Shown: positions 1 through 8,583, counted from the stretch's first letter. The stretch is 64,000 nucleotides of DNA from an uncultured Flavobacterium sp. (GCF_943913405.1 NZ_CALTYA010000002.1:62001-126000), one strand, 5' to 3'. Numbers and translations are program-made. Notes: a model not told the origin generated them from the sequence alone.

Positions 1-438
1 TAGACCCGCAACGGTTTTTGGATCAACTTTTAGAATTTCCTCTAAATTGTCATTGGTTCCGCCAAACATAAAAGAGTAATTCGCTGCTGATTTCTCTGCT
101 GCAATTGCAAATTTTTCTTCTAATAATTCGATAGTCGTTGACTGCGGGTTTGTATTTGGCATTTCAATAAACGACGTGATGCCACCAGCAACTGCCGCTC
201 TTGATTCAGAGGCAATGTCGCCTTTGTGCGTCAAACCTGGTTCGCGAAAATGCACTTGGTCATCAATCGCTCCAGGAATTAGGTAATTTCCCTCGGCATT
301 GATAATTTTAGTTGCAGAAGATTTCGCGCTGATAGTTTCAGCAATTTCTACAATAAATTCGTTTTCAATTAAAACGTCTCCTTCAAATATAGTCCCTTCA
401 TTAACTATCTTGGCATTCTTAATCAAAACACTTTTCAT
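1..438 (-). CDS. pyrC: dihydroorotase (PyrC-type), C-terminus beyond window edge
   Basis: Partial gene: the first 146 codons are present and the reading frame runs off the left edge. The protein starts MKSVLIKNAKIVNEG and contains IDDQVHFREPGL followed by an AAVAGGITSFIEMPN segment, the usual N-terminal landmarks of a type I dihydroorotase, the amidohydrolase that closes carbamoyl-aspartate to dihydroorotate in pyrimidine synthesis. The metal-binding HxH motif reads QVH here, so the first histidine is replaced; I recall this form from other Bacteroidota, which makes a sequencing error unlikely. The start at 438 is the first ATG and lies 48 bases past the stop of the glycosyltransferase upstream, so the two are probably co-transcribed. 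Family assignment is firm; catalytic competence is not proven. Confidence 0.88.
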   Translation of the reverse strand, partial: MKSVLIKNAKIVNEGTIFEGDVLIENEFIVEIAETISAKSSATKIINAEGNYLIPGAIDDQVHFREPGLTHKGDIASESRAAVAGGITSFIEMPNTNPQSTTIELLEEKFAIAAEKSAANYSFMFGGTNDNLEEILKVDPKTVAGL

Positions 439-485
439 CTCTTTCTTTGTATCGGTAGTAAACATTTCAACAGAATAATTTCTGC

Positions 486-1211
486 CTATAAAGTATTAAA
501 TATTTTTTTTATTCGTAAGGCTAAAACTCCAAAAACGGCTTCTTTTATAATCGAATTGCTCATTTTTGACTGCCCTTTCGTGCGATCTGTGAAGATAATT
601 GGCACTTCGATGATCTTATAATTTTTGGCAAAAGCCCTATATTTCATTTCAATCTGAAAGGCATAACCGATAAATTTTATTCGGTCAAGATTAATTCCTT
701 CCAAGACATTTCTTTTGTAGCAGATAAATCCTGCTGTGGCGTCTTGAATCTGCATTCCGGTAATCATTCTGACATAAACCGAAGCGAAATAAGAAAGCAA
801 AACACGGCTTAATGGCCAATTGACAACGTTCACGCCGGTTACATATCTTGAACCAATTGCAACTTCATAAATCCCAAATTTGCAGGCATCATAAAGCTTT
901 TCAAGGTCATTTGGATTGTGCGAAAAATCGGCATCCATTTCAAAAACATATTCATAATGGTGTTCGAGCGCCCACTTGAAACCATGTACGTAAGCAGTAC
1001 CTAATCCGGATTTCTTTGTACGCTGTTCCATAAAAAGCCTATCGGGAAATTCGTGTTGCAGCTCGATTACTTTTTGGGCAGTTTTATCTGGAGAATTGTC
1101 GTCAATAATCAGGATGTGAAACGGCTTTTGCAGAGAAAATACAGCTCTGATGATGCTTTCGATGTTTTCAATTTCGTTATAAGTTGGAATTATAACAATG
1201 CCGTCGTTCAT
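486..1211 (-). CDS. polyprenol monophosphomannose synthase-like glycosyltransferase (GT2)
   Basis: A 241-residue family 2 glycosyltransferase. It opens with IIPTYNEIENI (nucleotide-sugar binding start of the GT-A fold), has the IIDDNSPD segment near residue 37 and the metal-binding MDADFSHNP motif near residue 92, all diagnostic of the dolichol-phosphate mannose synthase subgroup. The family transfers a sugar from a nucleotide donor to a polyprenyl phosphate on the cytoplasmic face of the membrane. No C-terminal membrane helices are present, so it resembles the short soluble form. A minus-strand TACTTTTG box lies about 20 to 30 bases upstream of the start. It sits 47 bases ahead of the dihydroorotase gene on the same strand. 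The exact sugar and lipid substrates cannot be read from sequence. Confidence 0.85.
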   Translation of the reverse strand: MNDGIVIIPTYNEIENIESIIRAVFSLQKPFHILIIDDNSPDKTAQKVIELQHEFPDRLFMEQRTKKSGLGTAYVHGFKWALEHHYEYVFEMDADFSHNPNDLEKLYDACKFGIYEVAIGSRYVTGVNVVNWPLSRVLLSYFASVYVRMITGMQIQDATAGFICYKRNVLEGINLDRIKFIGYAFQIEMKYRAFAKNYKIIEVPIIFTDRTKGQSKMSNSIIKEAVFGVLALRIKKIFNTL

Positions 1212-1406
1212 ATTTTCACATAAAATTTCAGGACAAAAGTAAACTTTTTATAGCTGATGATTCATAATAAAATTATAATAATGTGATTGATTTTGTTTTT
1301 TAGAATCAAGCTAATTAAGAATCAAGCATTTCTAGCTCAGACAAAAGCTTGTAGCAGATGGCTGGATTAGCCTCAAAAAAAATAAAAAAATGGCGAAAAA
1401 TTTGAT

Positions 1407-1414
1407 TATTTTTG
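1407..1414 (+). promoter_or_regulatory. Bacteroidota -7 box, four bases before the DUF4271 start codon
   Basis: TATTTTTG matches TAnnTTTG exactly. Only four bases separate it from the ATG at 1419, so the predicted transcript starts at or next to the start codon. Confidence 0.6.
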
Positions 1415-1418
1415 CGCT

Positions 1419-2084
1419 ATGCTAGATTTCGTATTACAGCCGAGGGATATTGGGAGCAAAGATTGGGCGACCGTTCTTTTCGTGCTCAGTTTTGTGCTGA
1501 TTGCTGTAACGAGGGGCGTTTTTGAAAATCGCTTTGTTGATTTCTCAAGGTTGCTTTACAGCGACAAATATATCAAGATTTATCGCGACAGCGGCAACTT
1601 GATGAATTGGTTTACTATTGCGCTTTTTGTGGTTCAAGTCATTTCTTTTGCATTTTTTATTCAGTTATCTCTTAGTTTTTTCGGATTTATTGAAAAAACC
1701 GACTGGATTTCTTATATACAGATTGTAACGCTTTTAGGTATTTTCATACTTTCTAAATACTTGATTGAGAAGATAATAGCCACTTCTTTTAATATTGAAG
1801 AATTTAGCGAACAATTTAATCTTCAAAAAGTAAGCTATAGAACTTATATCGGTTTGTGCATTTTACCGCTTAATATTATTCTGTTTTATAACGACACGCC
1901 AATAGATTTCTTAATATATTTCACTATTGCTGTTATTTTGATAATTAATGCGCTGACATATCTTATTTCGTTGAAAATTTATCAAAATTTAATAATTGGC
2001 AAGTTGTTTTATTTTATTTTGTATCTTTGCGCACTTGAAATAGCACCCTATTATTTCATGTATTATTGGTTTACGAAAACGTAG
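1419..2084 (+). CDS. DUF4271 integral membrane protein
   Basis: A 221-residue protein with about six hydrophobic segments. The N-terminal part (RDIGSKDWATVLFVLSFVLI) and the C-terminal ALEIAPYYFMYYWF segment match what I know of DUF4271, a Bacteroidota membrane family of unknown function that is regularly found directly ahead of the HemD-like gene, as here (19 bases apart). Transcription probably starts at the adjacent TATTTTTG box without a leader. A role linked to haem or envelope biology is only suggested by this neighbour. Confidence 0.8.
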   Translation: MLDFVLQPRDIGSKDWATVLFVLSFVLIAVTRGVFENRFVDFSRLLYSDKYIKIYRDSGNLMNWFTIALFVVQVISFAFFIQLSLSFFGFIEKTDWISYIQIVTLLGIFILSKYLIEKIIATSFNIEEFSEQFNLQKVSYRTYIGLCILPLNIILFYNDTPIDFLIYFTIAVILIINALTYLISLKIYQNLIIGKLFYFILYLCALEIAPYYFMYYWFTKT

Positions 2085-2103
2085 TAGAAAGAAAATATCA
2101 AAT

Positions 2104-2862
2104 ATGAAAGTGAAAACAATTTTGGTATCGCAACCAGAGCCTAAAGTAGAAAATTCTCCCTATTTTGAGTTGCAACAAAAGCACAAAGTCAAGATTGATT
2201 TCAGGCCTTTTATCCACGTTGAAGGTGTGAGCGCAAAAGATGTGAGAGCCCAAAAAATCGACTTGAATAATTTTACCGCAATCATCTTAACGAGCAAGAA
2301 TTCTGTGGATCATTTTTTCAGAGTTGCTGAAGAAATGAGATACAAGATTCCGGAAGACTTGAAATATTTCTGCCAGTCAGAAGCTGTTGCTTTTTACCTG
2401 CAAAAATATGTAGTTTACAGAAAACGCAAGATTTATGTTGGCCAAAAAGACTTTGCTGACTTGTCGCCTCTTATTAAAAAATACAAAGACGAAAAATTCC
2501 TTTTGCCTGCTTCAGATCAGTTAAATGCTGATGCACCGCAAACGCTGAACAATTTGAAAGTAAATTGGACAGAAGGTACTTTTTACAGAACCGTAATGAG
2601 CGATTTGTCAGATTTGGCCGATGTTTATTATGATGTTTTGGCTTTCTTCAGCCCAACAGGAATCAAATCTTTGTTCATGAATTTTCCTGATTTTGAACAG
2701 AACAATACTAGAATTGCAGTTTTTGGAAGCACGACTCAAAAAGAAGCTTTAGAGCACGGATTGAGAGTTGACATCATGGCACCTTCACCAGAAGCTCCGT
2801 CGATGACAATGGCTTTAGAAAAATACATTGCGAAAGCAAATAAAGAAGTAAAGGAAAAATAA
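2104..2862 (+). CDS. hemD: uroporphyrinogen-III synthase family protein
   Basis: A 252-residue two-lobed protein of the HemD family, which cyclises and inverts hydroxymethylbilane to uroporphyrinogen III in tetrapyrrole synthesis. Recognisable parts are ILTSKNSVDHFF in lobe one, the connecting LLPASDQLN segment, and AFFSPTGIKSLF followed by IAVFGSTTQKEALEHG in lobe two. Length is normal. The ATG at 2104 follows the DUF4271 stop by 19 bases, so the genes form an operon that ends in the hairpin at 2883. HemD sequences diverge strongly, so the assignment rests on overall pattern and the conserved gene pair rather than on catalytic residues. Confidence 0.85.
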   Translation: MKVKTILVSQPEPKVENSPYFELQQKHKVKIDFRPFIHVEGVSAKDVRAQKIDLNNFTAIILTSKNSVDHFFRVAEEMRYKIPEDLKYFCQSEAVAFYLQKYVVYRKRKIYVGQKDFADLSPLIKKYKDEKFLLPASDQLNADAPQTLNNLKVNWTEGTFYRTVMSDLSDLADVYYDVLAFFSPTGIKSLFMNFPDFEQNNTRIAVFGSTTQKEALEHGLRVDIMAPSPEAPSMTMALEKYIAKANKEVKEK

Positions 2863-2882
2863 AACTTTACTTTTTAGAAATA

Positions 2883-2916
2883 AAAAAATCCGATCATTAA
2901 TACGATCGGATTTTTT
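2883..2916. terminator. bidirectional terminator between hemD and pckA
   Basis: A 13-bp stem, AAAAAATCCGATC pairing with GATCGGATTTTTT around an 8-base loop, has an A-run on one side and a T-run on the other. It lies between two convergent genes and can stop transcription both ways. Confidence 0.85.
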
Positions 2917-2937
2917 ATTGAATATAATTGAGTAAGG

Positions 2938-4566
2938 TTAGATAACTTGCGGCCCTGCTTTTACAAGATTTTTTCCTTCTTCATTCGTAGCATATTGTTC
3001 AAAATTAGCCACAAATAGTTTTCCTAAATCTTTTGCTTTTTTCTGCCATTCTAATTCGTCAGCATAGGTTTTTCTCGGATCAAGAATATCAGAATCAACT
3101 CCTTCCAAACTTGTTGGAATTGCAAAATTAAAGATTGGTAAAGTTGTCGTTTCAGCGTTTTCTAAAGAACCGTCTAAAATTCTGTCGATGATTGCTCTTG
3201 TGTTTTTGATAGAAATTCTCTTTCCAGTTCCGTTCCAGCCTGTATTTACTATGTAAGCTGTCGCGTTATTCTGCTCCATTTTCTTTACCAATTCTTCTCC
3301 GTATTTCGTTGGATGTAACGATAAAAATGCTTTCCCGAAACACGCTGAAAATGTCGGTTGCGGTTCAGTAACACCTCTTTCTGTTCCCGCTAATTTAGCC
3401 GTGAAACCCGAAAGGAAGTGATATTTAGTCTGCTCTGGAGTCAATTTTGCCACCGGAGGCATTACGCCAAAAGCATCTGCCGTAAGGAAAATTACCTTTG
3501 AAGCATGGCCCGCTTTTGAAACCGGTTTCACGATATTGTCAATATGATAAATAGGATATGAAACTCTCGTGTTTTGAGTCACAGAACCATCTTTGAAATC
3601 AATATTCCCGTTTTCGTCAAGCGTAACATTTTCTAACAATGCATCTTTTCTGATGGCATTATAAATATCCGGCTCGTTTTCTTTGCTCAAGTCGATCGTT
3701 TTAGCATAACAACCTCCTTCGAAGTTGAACACGCCTTCATTATCCCAGCCATGTTCATCATCACCGATCAATTCACGTTTTGGATCTGTAGACAAAGTTG
3801 TTTTTCCTGTTCCAGATAATCCGAAGAAAACGGCAACATCGCCATCTTTTCCTTTATTTGCCGAACAGTGCATCGATGCGATTCCTTGCAATGGCAAATA
3901 ATAATTCATCATCGAAAACAATCCTTTTTTCATTTCGCCACCATACCAAGTTCCCCCAATAATCTGGATTTTCTCCGTAAGGTTGAAAGCAATATACACT
4001 TCAGAATTTAATCCGTGTGCTTTATAATCTGTGAATTCTGTCTTCGAAGCATTCATGACTACGAAATCAGGCTCGCCATAATTTTCTAATTCTTCTTCCG
4101 TCGGGCGAATGAACATATTTTTCACGAAATGTGCCTGCCAAGCCACTTCCATAATAAAACGAACTTTTAATCTAGTATTTTCATTAGCACCACAAAAAGC
4201 ATCAACCACAAACAATTTTTTGTTTGATAATTGCTTAACTGTAGTTTCTTTAAGCGCATTCCAAGTATCTTTTAAAATTGGCTTGTTGTCATTTACCGCT
4301 TTTGGCGAAGTCCACCAAATCGTATCTTTTGTCACGTCATCTTCAACAATATATTTGTCTTTTGGAGAACGACCGGTAAAATCTCCAGTCATTACATTTA
4401 CGGCTCCAAGCTCTGACAATTGTCCTTTTTCGAAACCTTTTAAAGAGGCGTTTAATTCTTCATCATACAATAAATCATAAGACGGATTGTAGATTACTTC
4501 TTCGGCGTTTTTGATTCCATATTTTTCTAACGCAATCGTTTTCGTAAATTGAGCGTAATTATCCAT
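2938..4566 (-). CDS. pckA: phosphoenolpyruvate carboxykinase (ATP)
   Basis: A 542-residue ATP-dependent PEPCK, which decarboxylates and phosphorylates oxaloacetate to phosphoenolpyruvate at the start of gluconeogenesis. Visible motifs are MTGDFTGRSPKDKY (substrate binding), the kinase P-loop FGLSGTGKTTLSTDP, LIGDDEHGW with the metal-binding aspartates just after it, and NTRVSYPI. Length is that of the ATP-type family. The start MDNYAQFTK is supported by a TACTTTTG box on the minus strand about 40 bases upstream. It is a single-gene unit, convergent with hemD. Confidence 0.97.
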   Translation of the reverse strand: MDNYAQFTKTIALEKYGIKNAEEVIYNPSYDLLYDEELNASLKGFEKGQLSELGAVNVMTGDFTGRSPKDKYIVEDDVTKDTIWWTSPKAVNDNKPILKDTWNALKETTVKQLSNKKLFVVDAFCGANENTRLKVRFIMEVAWQAHFVKNMFIRPTEEELENYGEPDFVVMNASKTEFTDYKAHGLNSEVYIAFNLTEKIQIIGGTWYGGEMKKGLFSMMNYYLPLQGIASMHCSANKGKDGDVAVFFGLSGTGKTTLSTDPKRELIGDDEHGWDNEGVFNFEGGCYAKTIDLSKENEPDIYNAIRKDALLENVTLDENGNIDFKDGSVTQNTRVSYPIYHIDNIVKPVSKAGHASKVIFLTADAFGVMPPVAKLTPEQTKYHFLSGFTAKLAGTERGVTEPQPTFSACFGKAFLSLHPTKYGEELVKKMEQNNATAYIVNTGWNGTGKRISIKNTRAIIDRILDGSLENAETTTLPIFNFAIPTSLEGVDSDILDPRKTYADELEWQKKAKDLGKLFVANFEQYATNEEGKNLVKAGPQVI

Positions 4567-4644
4567 AGAATTATTATTAAGTTGTGTTTAATTATTCCGC
4601 AAAAGTAGAAAATAATTTTATAAAAAAATTAATTTGGCAAAAAT

Positions 4645-5031
4645 TTATCCCTTATTCTTAAGAATATTCAAAAAAAGCATTCCCCAAGCACAAATCATTA
4701 GCAATCCTCCAATTGGAGTTACGATGCCAATTGCACGAATATCTACTCCTGTAATGCTTTTTGTAGCCAAAAAATAGATCGATCCTGAAAAAAGAACAAC
4801 TCCTGATAAAACCAAATAATAGATGCTTTTTTTAGCCTTTTCAGACACGTAAGAAGTGCTTCCGATGAAAAGCAAAAAGATGGCATGATACATTTGGTAG
4901 CGAACGCCGGTTTCAAAAGAAGTCAATTGGTTTGCGTCTAAAACTTCCTTTAAAGCGTGTGCTCCAAAAGCGCCTAAAATGATAGCGATAAATCCTAAAA
5001 CAGCTCCTGTTGCAATTATTTTTTTGTCCAT
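4645..5031 (-). CDS. DUF423 (TMEM256/YgdD-like) small membrane protein
   Basis: A 128-residue protein with four predicted membrane segments and the DUF423 signature GAFGAHALK near the N-terminus. The start is placed at 5031 (MDKKIIATGAVLG) rather than at the further upstream ATG at 5052, because a perfect minus-strand TAAATTTG box occupies 5050-5057 and would place the transcription start downstream of that ATG. Function of the family is unknown. It is transcribed divergently from the saccharopine dehydrogenase-like gene. Confidence 0.85.
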   Translation of the reverse strand: MDKKIIATGAVLGFIAIILGAFGAHALKEVLDANQLTSFETGVRYQMYHAIFLLFIGSTSYVSEKAKKSIYYLVLSGVVLFSGSIYFLATKSITGVDIRAIGIVTPIGGLLMICAWGMLFLNILKNKG

Positions 5032-5120
5032 GATTGTAAATTTATAGTACAAATTTAGCGCTTCTGAAAAACTTTATGATAATCAAAGTCGATTAAATTT
5101 TTTTAAATATAACAAATACT

Positions 5121-5128
5121 TACTTTTG
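5121..5128 (+). promoter_or_regulatory. -7 box of the saccharopine dehydrogenase-like gene
   Basis: TACTTTTG matches TAnnTTTG. It overlaps the in-frame ATG at 5126, which argues that the true start codon is the later ATG at 5156. Confidence 0.65.
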
Positions 5129-5155
5129 TTTTATATTCAACAAATTGCGGTTTTC

Positions 5156-6526
5156 ATGAGACATATCTTAATAATTGGCGCCGGAAGGTCAGCTTCTTCA
5201 CTAATTCAATATCTTCTGAATAAATCAGAGGAAGAAAATCTTCATCTAACAATCGGCGACTTATCGTTAGAATTGGCACAGAAAAAAACCAAAAACCATA
5301 AAAATGCAACGGCAATTGCGTTCGACGTTTATGATCCTGAGCAGAGAAAAGTTGAAATCCAGAAAGCGGATATCGTTATTTCAATGTTGCCTGCTTTTAT
5401 GCACATTGAAGTAGCGAAAGATTGCATCGTCTATAAAAAACACATGGTTACCGCGTCTTACATCAGCGACGCCATGCAAAGTTTAGACGAAGAAGCAAAA
5501 GCGAATAATCTAGTTTTCATGAACGAAATCGGGCTGGATCCGGGCATCGACCACATGAGCGCCATGAAAGTCATTGATGAAATTCGTGACAAAGGCGGGA
5601 AGATTATCCTGTTCGAATCTTTTTGTGGCGGCCTTGTGGCTCCAGAAGCTGACAATAATTTATGGAATTATAAATTTACTTGGAATCCGAGGAATGTAGT
5701 TTTGGCCGGCCAAGGCGGTGCTGCAAAATTCATCCAGGAAGGCACTTACAAATACATCCCTTACAACAAATTATTCCGCAGAACAGAGTTTATGGAAGTC
5801 GAAGGCTATGGCCGTTTTGAAGGTTATGCTAACCGAGATTCCTTGAAATACCGCTCTGTTTACGGTCTTGATGATGCGCTTACTTTATATAGAGGTACGA
5901 TTCGCCGTGTCGGTTTTTCAAAAGCCTGGAACATGTTCGTGACTTTAGGCATGACTGATGATTCTTACACAATGGAAGATTCTGAAAACATGACGTATCG
6001 TGAATTCACCAACTCTTTCTTGCCGTATCATCCGACGGATTCTGTAGAAATTAAATTGCGCTTAAGTCTTAAAATTGATCAAGACGATATTAAATGGGAC
6101 AAACTTTTAGAGCTGGATTTATTTAATTCAAAGAAAATCGTAGGCTTGAAAAACGCAACTCCTGCACAAATTCTAGAGAAAATTTTATCAGAAAGCTGGA
6201 GCCTGGAAGAACATGACAAAGACATGATCGTCATGTACCACAAGTTTGGCTATGAAATCAACGGCCAAGAAAAACAGATCGACTCAAAAATGGTCTGCAT
6301 CGGCGACGACCAGACGTATACTGCGATGGCAAAAACCGTGGGACTTCCTGTGGCGATGGCAACTTTGCAGATTTTGAATGGAAATATCACGACTCCGGGC
6401 GTACAACTTCCTATTAATAAGGAGGTTTATTTGCCGATTTTAAAAGAATTGGAGGAATATGGAGTAATTTTTAATGAAAAGGAAGTTCCTTATATGGGCT
6501 ATAATCCAAAGAGCGTTTCTAGCTAG
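5156..6526 (+). CDS. saccharopine dehydrogenase family protein
   Basis: A 456-residue oxidoreductase with an N-terminal Rossmann fold (ILIIGAGRSASSLIQYLL) and the saccharopine dehydrogenase NADP segment, including ADIVISMLPAFMH, NEIGLDPGIDHMSAM and FESFCGGLVAPE. The family makes or breaks saccharopine or related lysine-derived adducts; this branch resembles the lysine-forming LYS9-type fold. The start at 5156 is preferred because the promoter box at 5121 covers the alternative ATG. An Lrp/AsnC regulator follows 197 bases downstream, consistent with amino-acid control, although a terminator at 6561 separates the two. The exact substrate is not determined. Confidence 0.88.
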   Translation: MRHILIIGAGRSASSLIQYLLNKSEEENLHLTIGDLSLELAQKKTKNHKNATAIAFDVYDPEQRKVEIQKADIVISMLPAFMHIEVAKDCIVYKKHMVTASYISDAMQSLDEEAKANNLVFMNEIGLDPGIDHMSAMKVIDEIRDKGGKIILFESFCGGLVAPEADNNLWNYKFTWNPRNVVLAGQGGAAKFIQEGTYKYIPYNKLFRRTEFMEVEGYGRFEGYANRDSLKYRSVYGLDDALTLYRGTIRRVGFSKAWNMFVTLGMTDDSYTMEDSENMTYREFTNSFLPYHPTDSVEIKLRLSLKIDQDDIKWDKLLELDLFNSKKIVGLKNATPAQILEKILSESWSLEEHDKDMIVMYHKFGYEINGQEKQIDSKMVCIGDDQTYTAMAKTVGLPVAMATLQILNGNITTPGVQLPINKEVYLPILKELEEYGVIFNEKEVPYMGYNPKSVSS

Positions 6527-6560
6527 CATAATTGCAAAGAACGAAGCAATAATATAAAGC

Positions 6561-6597
6561 AAAGGCTTATTTCCGAAAGAGATAAGCCTTTTTTTTT
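6561..6597 (+). terminator. rho-independent terminator
   Basis: AAAGGCTTATTTC and GATAAGCCTTT form a stem of about ten pairs followed by a run of nine T, 35 bases past the saccharopine dehydrogenase-like stop. Confidence 0.85.
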
Positions 6598-6723
6598 GCT
6601 TAATCTTTACAGAGCTAAATTAGGTGATGGCGCCCTTCGTCGCAATGACATACTAAAACAAAATTCTTATATTTGATTTACAATTAAAAGCATTATTTTC
6701 TTTTTACTATAAAATCAAAACCC

Positions 6724-7194
6724 ATGAAAATAAATTCCCTTCAAATAGAAATCGACGGAATCGACAAAGAAATACTTAGAGACTTGATGGAAGATGCCCG
6801 AAAACCAATTTTGCAAATTGCCAACAAAATCGGAATCTCAGGCGCGGCAATCCATCAACGTTTAAGAAAACTAGAGCAGTCAGGCGTAATCTCAGGATCA
6901 AAATTCGTAGTCAACACAAAAGTTTTGGGATATAGCACGATGGCCTTCGTCGGAATTTATCTGGATAAAGCGGCACGTAATTCAGAAGCTGTCAGAGAAC
7001 TGAAAAAAATTCCAGAAGTTTTGGAATGCCACTACACTACAGGAAACTGGTCGATTTTAATCAAGATTATCTGCCGCGATAACGAGCATCTGATGCAATT
7101 ATTAAATACAAAAATCCAAGCGATCGAAGGCGTTTCAAGAACGGAAACTTTTATCTCTTTAGATACCCAGATTGAAAGACAGATTCAGGTGTAA
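6724..7194 (+). CDS. Lrp/AsnC family transcriptional regulator
   Basis: A 156-residue regulator. The N-terminal winged HTH (IDKEILRDLMEDARKPILQI, then IGISGAAIHQRLRKLEQSGVI) is followed by the AsnC ligand domain, with VGIYLDKAARN and HYTTGNWSILIKI, and a C-terminal segment typical of the octameric Lrp fold. Members sense amino acids. Its position after a lysine-type saccharopine dehydrogenase suggests that gene as a target, which is inference. The start is the ATG giving the standard N-terminus. No TAnnTTTG box is obvious in the 120 bases upstream. Confidence 0.9.
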   Translation: MKINSLQIEIDGIDKEILRDLMEDARKPILQIANKIGISGAAIHQRLRKLEQSGVISGSKFVVNTKVLGYSTMAFVGIYLDKAARNSEAVRELKKIPEVLECHYTTGNWSILIKIICRDNEHLMQLLNTKIQAIEGVSRTETFISLDTQIERQIQV

Positions 7195-7293
7195 GGCTCG
7201 AAAAAGCAAAATTTACTATCTAATTGTCTAAAGAAGTATTGTAAAGACTTCGGGAATAGTTACAAAAACCAAAAGTACAAGTGTAAAGGAACT

Positions 7294-7449
7294 ATGAAGG
7301 CTTTCAAAGCAGTAGCGAAGCTTTTTAAAGCTTTAATGAAGCGCTTTAATGACCTTTTGAAGGGCTTTAAAGGCTTGTTGAAGCGCTTTAAAGGTTTATT
7401 GAAGGCATGTTGTTCCGTTGCAAAAACCTTCGAAAGGACTTATCAATAA
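7294..7449 (+). CDS. small ORF: 51-residue basic heptad-repeat peptide
   Basis: An uninterrupted reading frame from ATG 7294 to TAA 7447, preceded by GTGTAAAGGAACT, which gives a plausible ribosome site. The product falls into strict heptads: MKAFKAV, AKLFKAL, MKRFNDL, LKGFKGL, LKRFKGL, LKACCSV, AKTFERT, then YQ. Lysine occupies position 2 of every heptad, and phenylalanine position 4 in all but the sixth. Eleven Lys and three Arg against one Asp and one Glu give a net charge near +12. Spacing of F and L every 3 to 4 residues predicts an amphipathic helix. It is unrecognised. It could be an antimicrobial-like or membrane-active peptide, a nucleic-acid-binding peptide, or a fortuitous frame over a DNA repeat. 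Confidence 0.45.
   Translation: MKAFKAVAKLFKALMKRFNDLLKGFKGLLKRFKGLLKACCSVAKTFERTYQ
7296..7405 (+). repeat. degenerate 21-bp tandem repeat
   Basis: Five consecutive 21-base units beginning GAAG, for example GAAGGGCTTTAAAGGCTTGT and GAAGCGCTTTAAAGGTTTAT (first 20 bases of units 4 and 5). The core GCTTTAAAG is itself palindromic. The period is a multiple of three and keeps one frame open. Confidence 0.8.
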
Positions 7450-7510
7450 AGACTTCGCTGTTTATCTACTTACTTCCCGCATCTTACATTTTTCCTTTTC
7501 TTAAAAATAA

Positions 7511-7546
7511 AAAAAATCCGTGCTTTACAACATGGATTTCCTTTTT
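7511..7546. terminator. probable bidirectional terminator
   Basis: AAATCCGTG and CATGGATTT pair, with two wobble or mismatch positions, around an 8-base loop. An A-run lies to the left and CTTTTT to the right. It is placed between the convergent small ORF/Lrp side and the protease gene. Confidence 0.55.
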
Positions 7547-7589
7547 ATAAACTTAGCACCTCAGCACCTAATTTCGGCAGCATCTATTT

Positions 7590-8288
7590 TTAATTTCTTC
7601 TTCCGCCAAAAACCTGCATCGCCCAATAAAGAAGAGATGCGACAGCACCTAAAGCAGCCACCAAATAAGTTCTTGCCGCCCATTTCAAGGAATCTTCAGC
7701 ACCTGCATATTCTTGCTGGGTCAGCATATTTTTATTTTTCAGCCAAGCCAACGCCCTGTTGCTTGCGTCATATTCCACCGGAAGCGTCACGACACTGAAA
7801 ATCGTGGCAATCGTCATCAAAGCCAAACCAGCAACGGCTACATAAAACCCGGCACCAACTCCTGCAGCGGCTCCTAAAATCAAACCCCCAATAATCAGCC
7901 ATTGTGAAATCGGCGCCGCAACATTCACCATCGGAACCATTTTAGATCGCATCGTCAGCCATTGATAAGCCTGCGCATGTTGCACGGCGTGCCCGACTTC
8001 GTGTGCGGCAACGGCTGCAGCTGCGGCATTTCTTTGGTTGTAAACAGCCTCGCTCAAGTTCACGGTTTTGTCTGACGGATTATAATGGTCGGTCAAACGG
8101 CCTGCGGTAGAAATAACTCTTACGCCTGAAATTCCGTGGTCTGCGAGCATTTTTTCTGCAATCTCGGCACCGCTCATTCCGTTGCGGAGATGTACTTTTG
8201 AGTAATATTCAAATTTGCTTTGGAGCTTTGCACTGACTGCCCAGCTTACTAAAGCGATAATTCCGAGTAAAATATAATATCCTAACAT
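7590..8288 (-). CDS. YugP-type neutral zinc metallopeptidase (membrane)
   Basis: A 232-residue protein with an N-terminal membrane segment (MLGYYILLGIIALVSWAVSA), a zinc-binding AAHEVGHAVQHA motif near residue 95 (HExxH), and two or three further hydrophobic segments around residues 120 to 190. This is the layout of the YugP/Zn_protease_2 family of membrane-anchored metalloproteases of uncertain substrate. Length matches the family. It lies about 410 bases downstream of leuS on the same strand, but a minus-strand terminator at 8432 suggests independent expression. Confidence 0.88.
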   Translation of the reverse strand: MLGYYILLGIIALVSWAVSAKLQSKFEYYSKVHLRNGMSGAEIAEKMLADHGISGVRVISTAGRLTDHYNPSDKTVNLSEAVYNQRNAAAAAVAAHEVGHAVQHAQAYQWLTMRSKMVPMVNVAAPISQWLIIGGLILGAAAGVGAGFYVAVAGLALMTIATIFSVVTLPVEYDASNRALAWLKNKNMLTQQEYAGAEDSLKWAARTYLVAALGAVASLLYWAMQVFGGRRN

Positions 8289-8431
8289 AGTTTTTGATTT
8301 TAAAGATTTGATGATTTAAGAATTTGGAGATTCTTTGTGTTTTAAAAAGCAAGAACCTCGCCAATTTACAGCAGTTTAGGCTATTCTGAAAGTTTGTCAG
8401 TGCTAAATTTTTCTTAAAGATGAAACACTAT

Positions 8432-8464
8432 AAAACAAAAAACCTCGCTGATTAGACGAGGTTT
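8432..8464 (-). terminator. minus-strand terminator downstream of leuS
   Basis: AAACCTCG and CGAGGTTT form an 8-bp stem over a 9-base loop. On the minus strand the stem is followed by a T-rich tract (complement of 8432-8440). Confidence 0.75.
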
Positions 8465-8583
8465 AGGGCATTTCTGTAACCATTCTTTGATTGAGGCTGT
8501 TTTTGTTCGGATAAATGGCTTTCAAATAATGTGCCAAAATTCTGAATAAATATCTTAACGTATACTTTTTAGTTTTGGTATAC

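Noticed and set aside
4109..4480. 123-codon plus-strand ORF inside pckA
   Set aside because: Antisense shadow of a fully conserved PckA frame; its composition follows from the codon pattern of the real gene.
6531..6650. ATTGC-GAACGAAGCAAT and CTTCGTCGCAATGAC as a REP-like inverted pair
   Set aside because: The two halves look like the ATTGCGAGGAACGAAGCAAT repeat of many bacteria but match each other poorly and enclose a normal terminator; too degenerate to annotate as an element.
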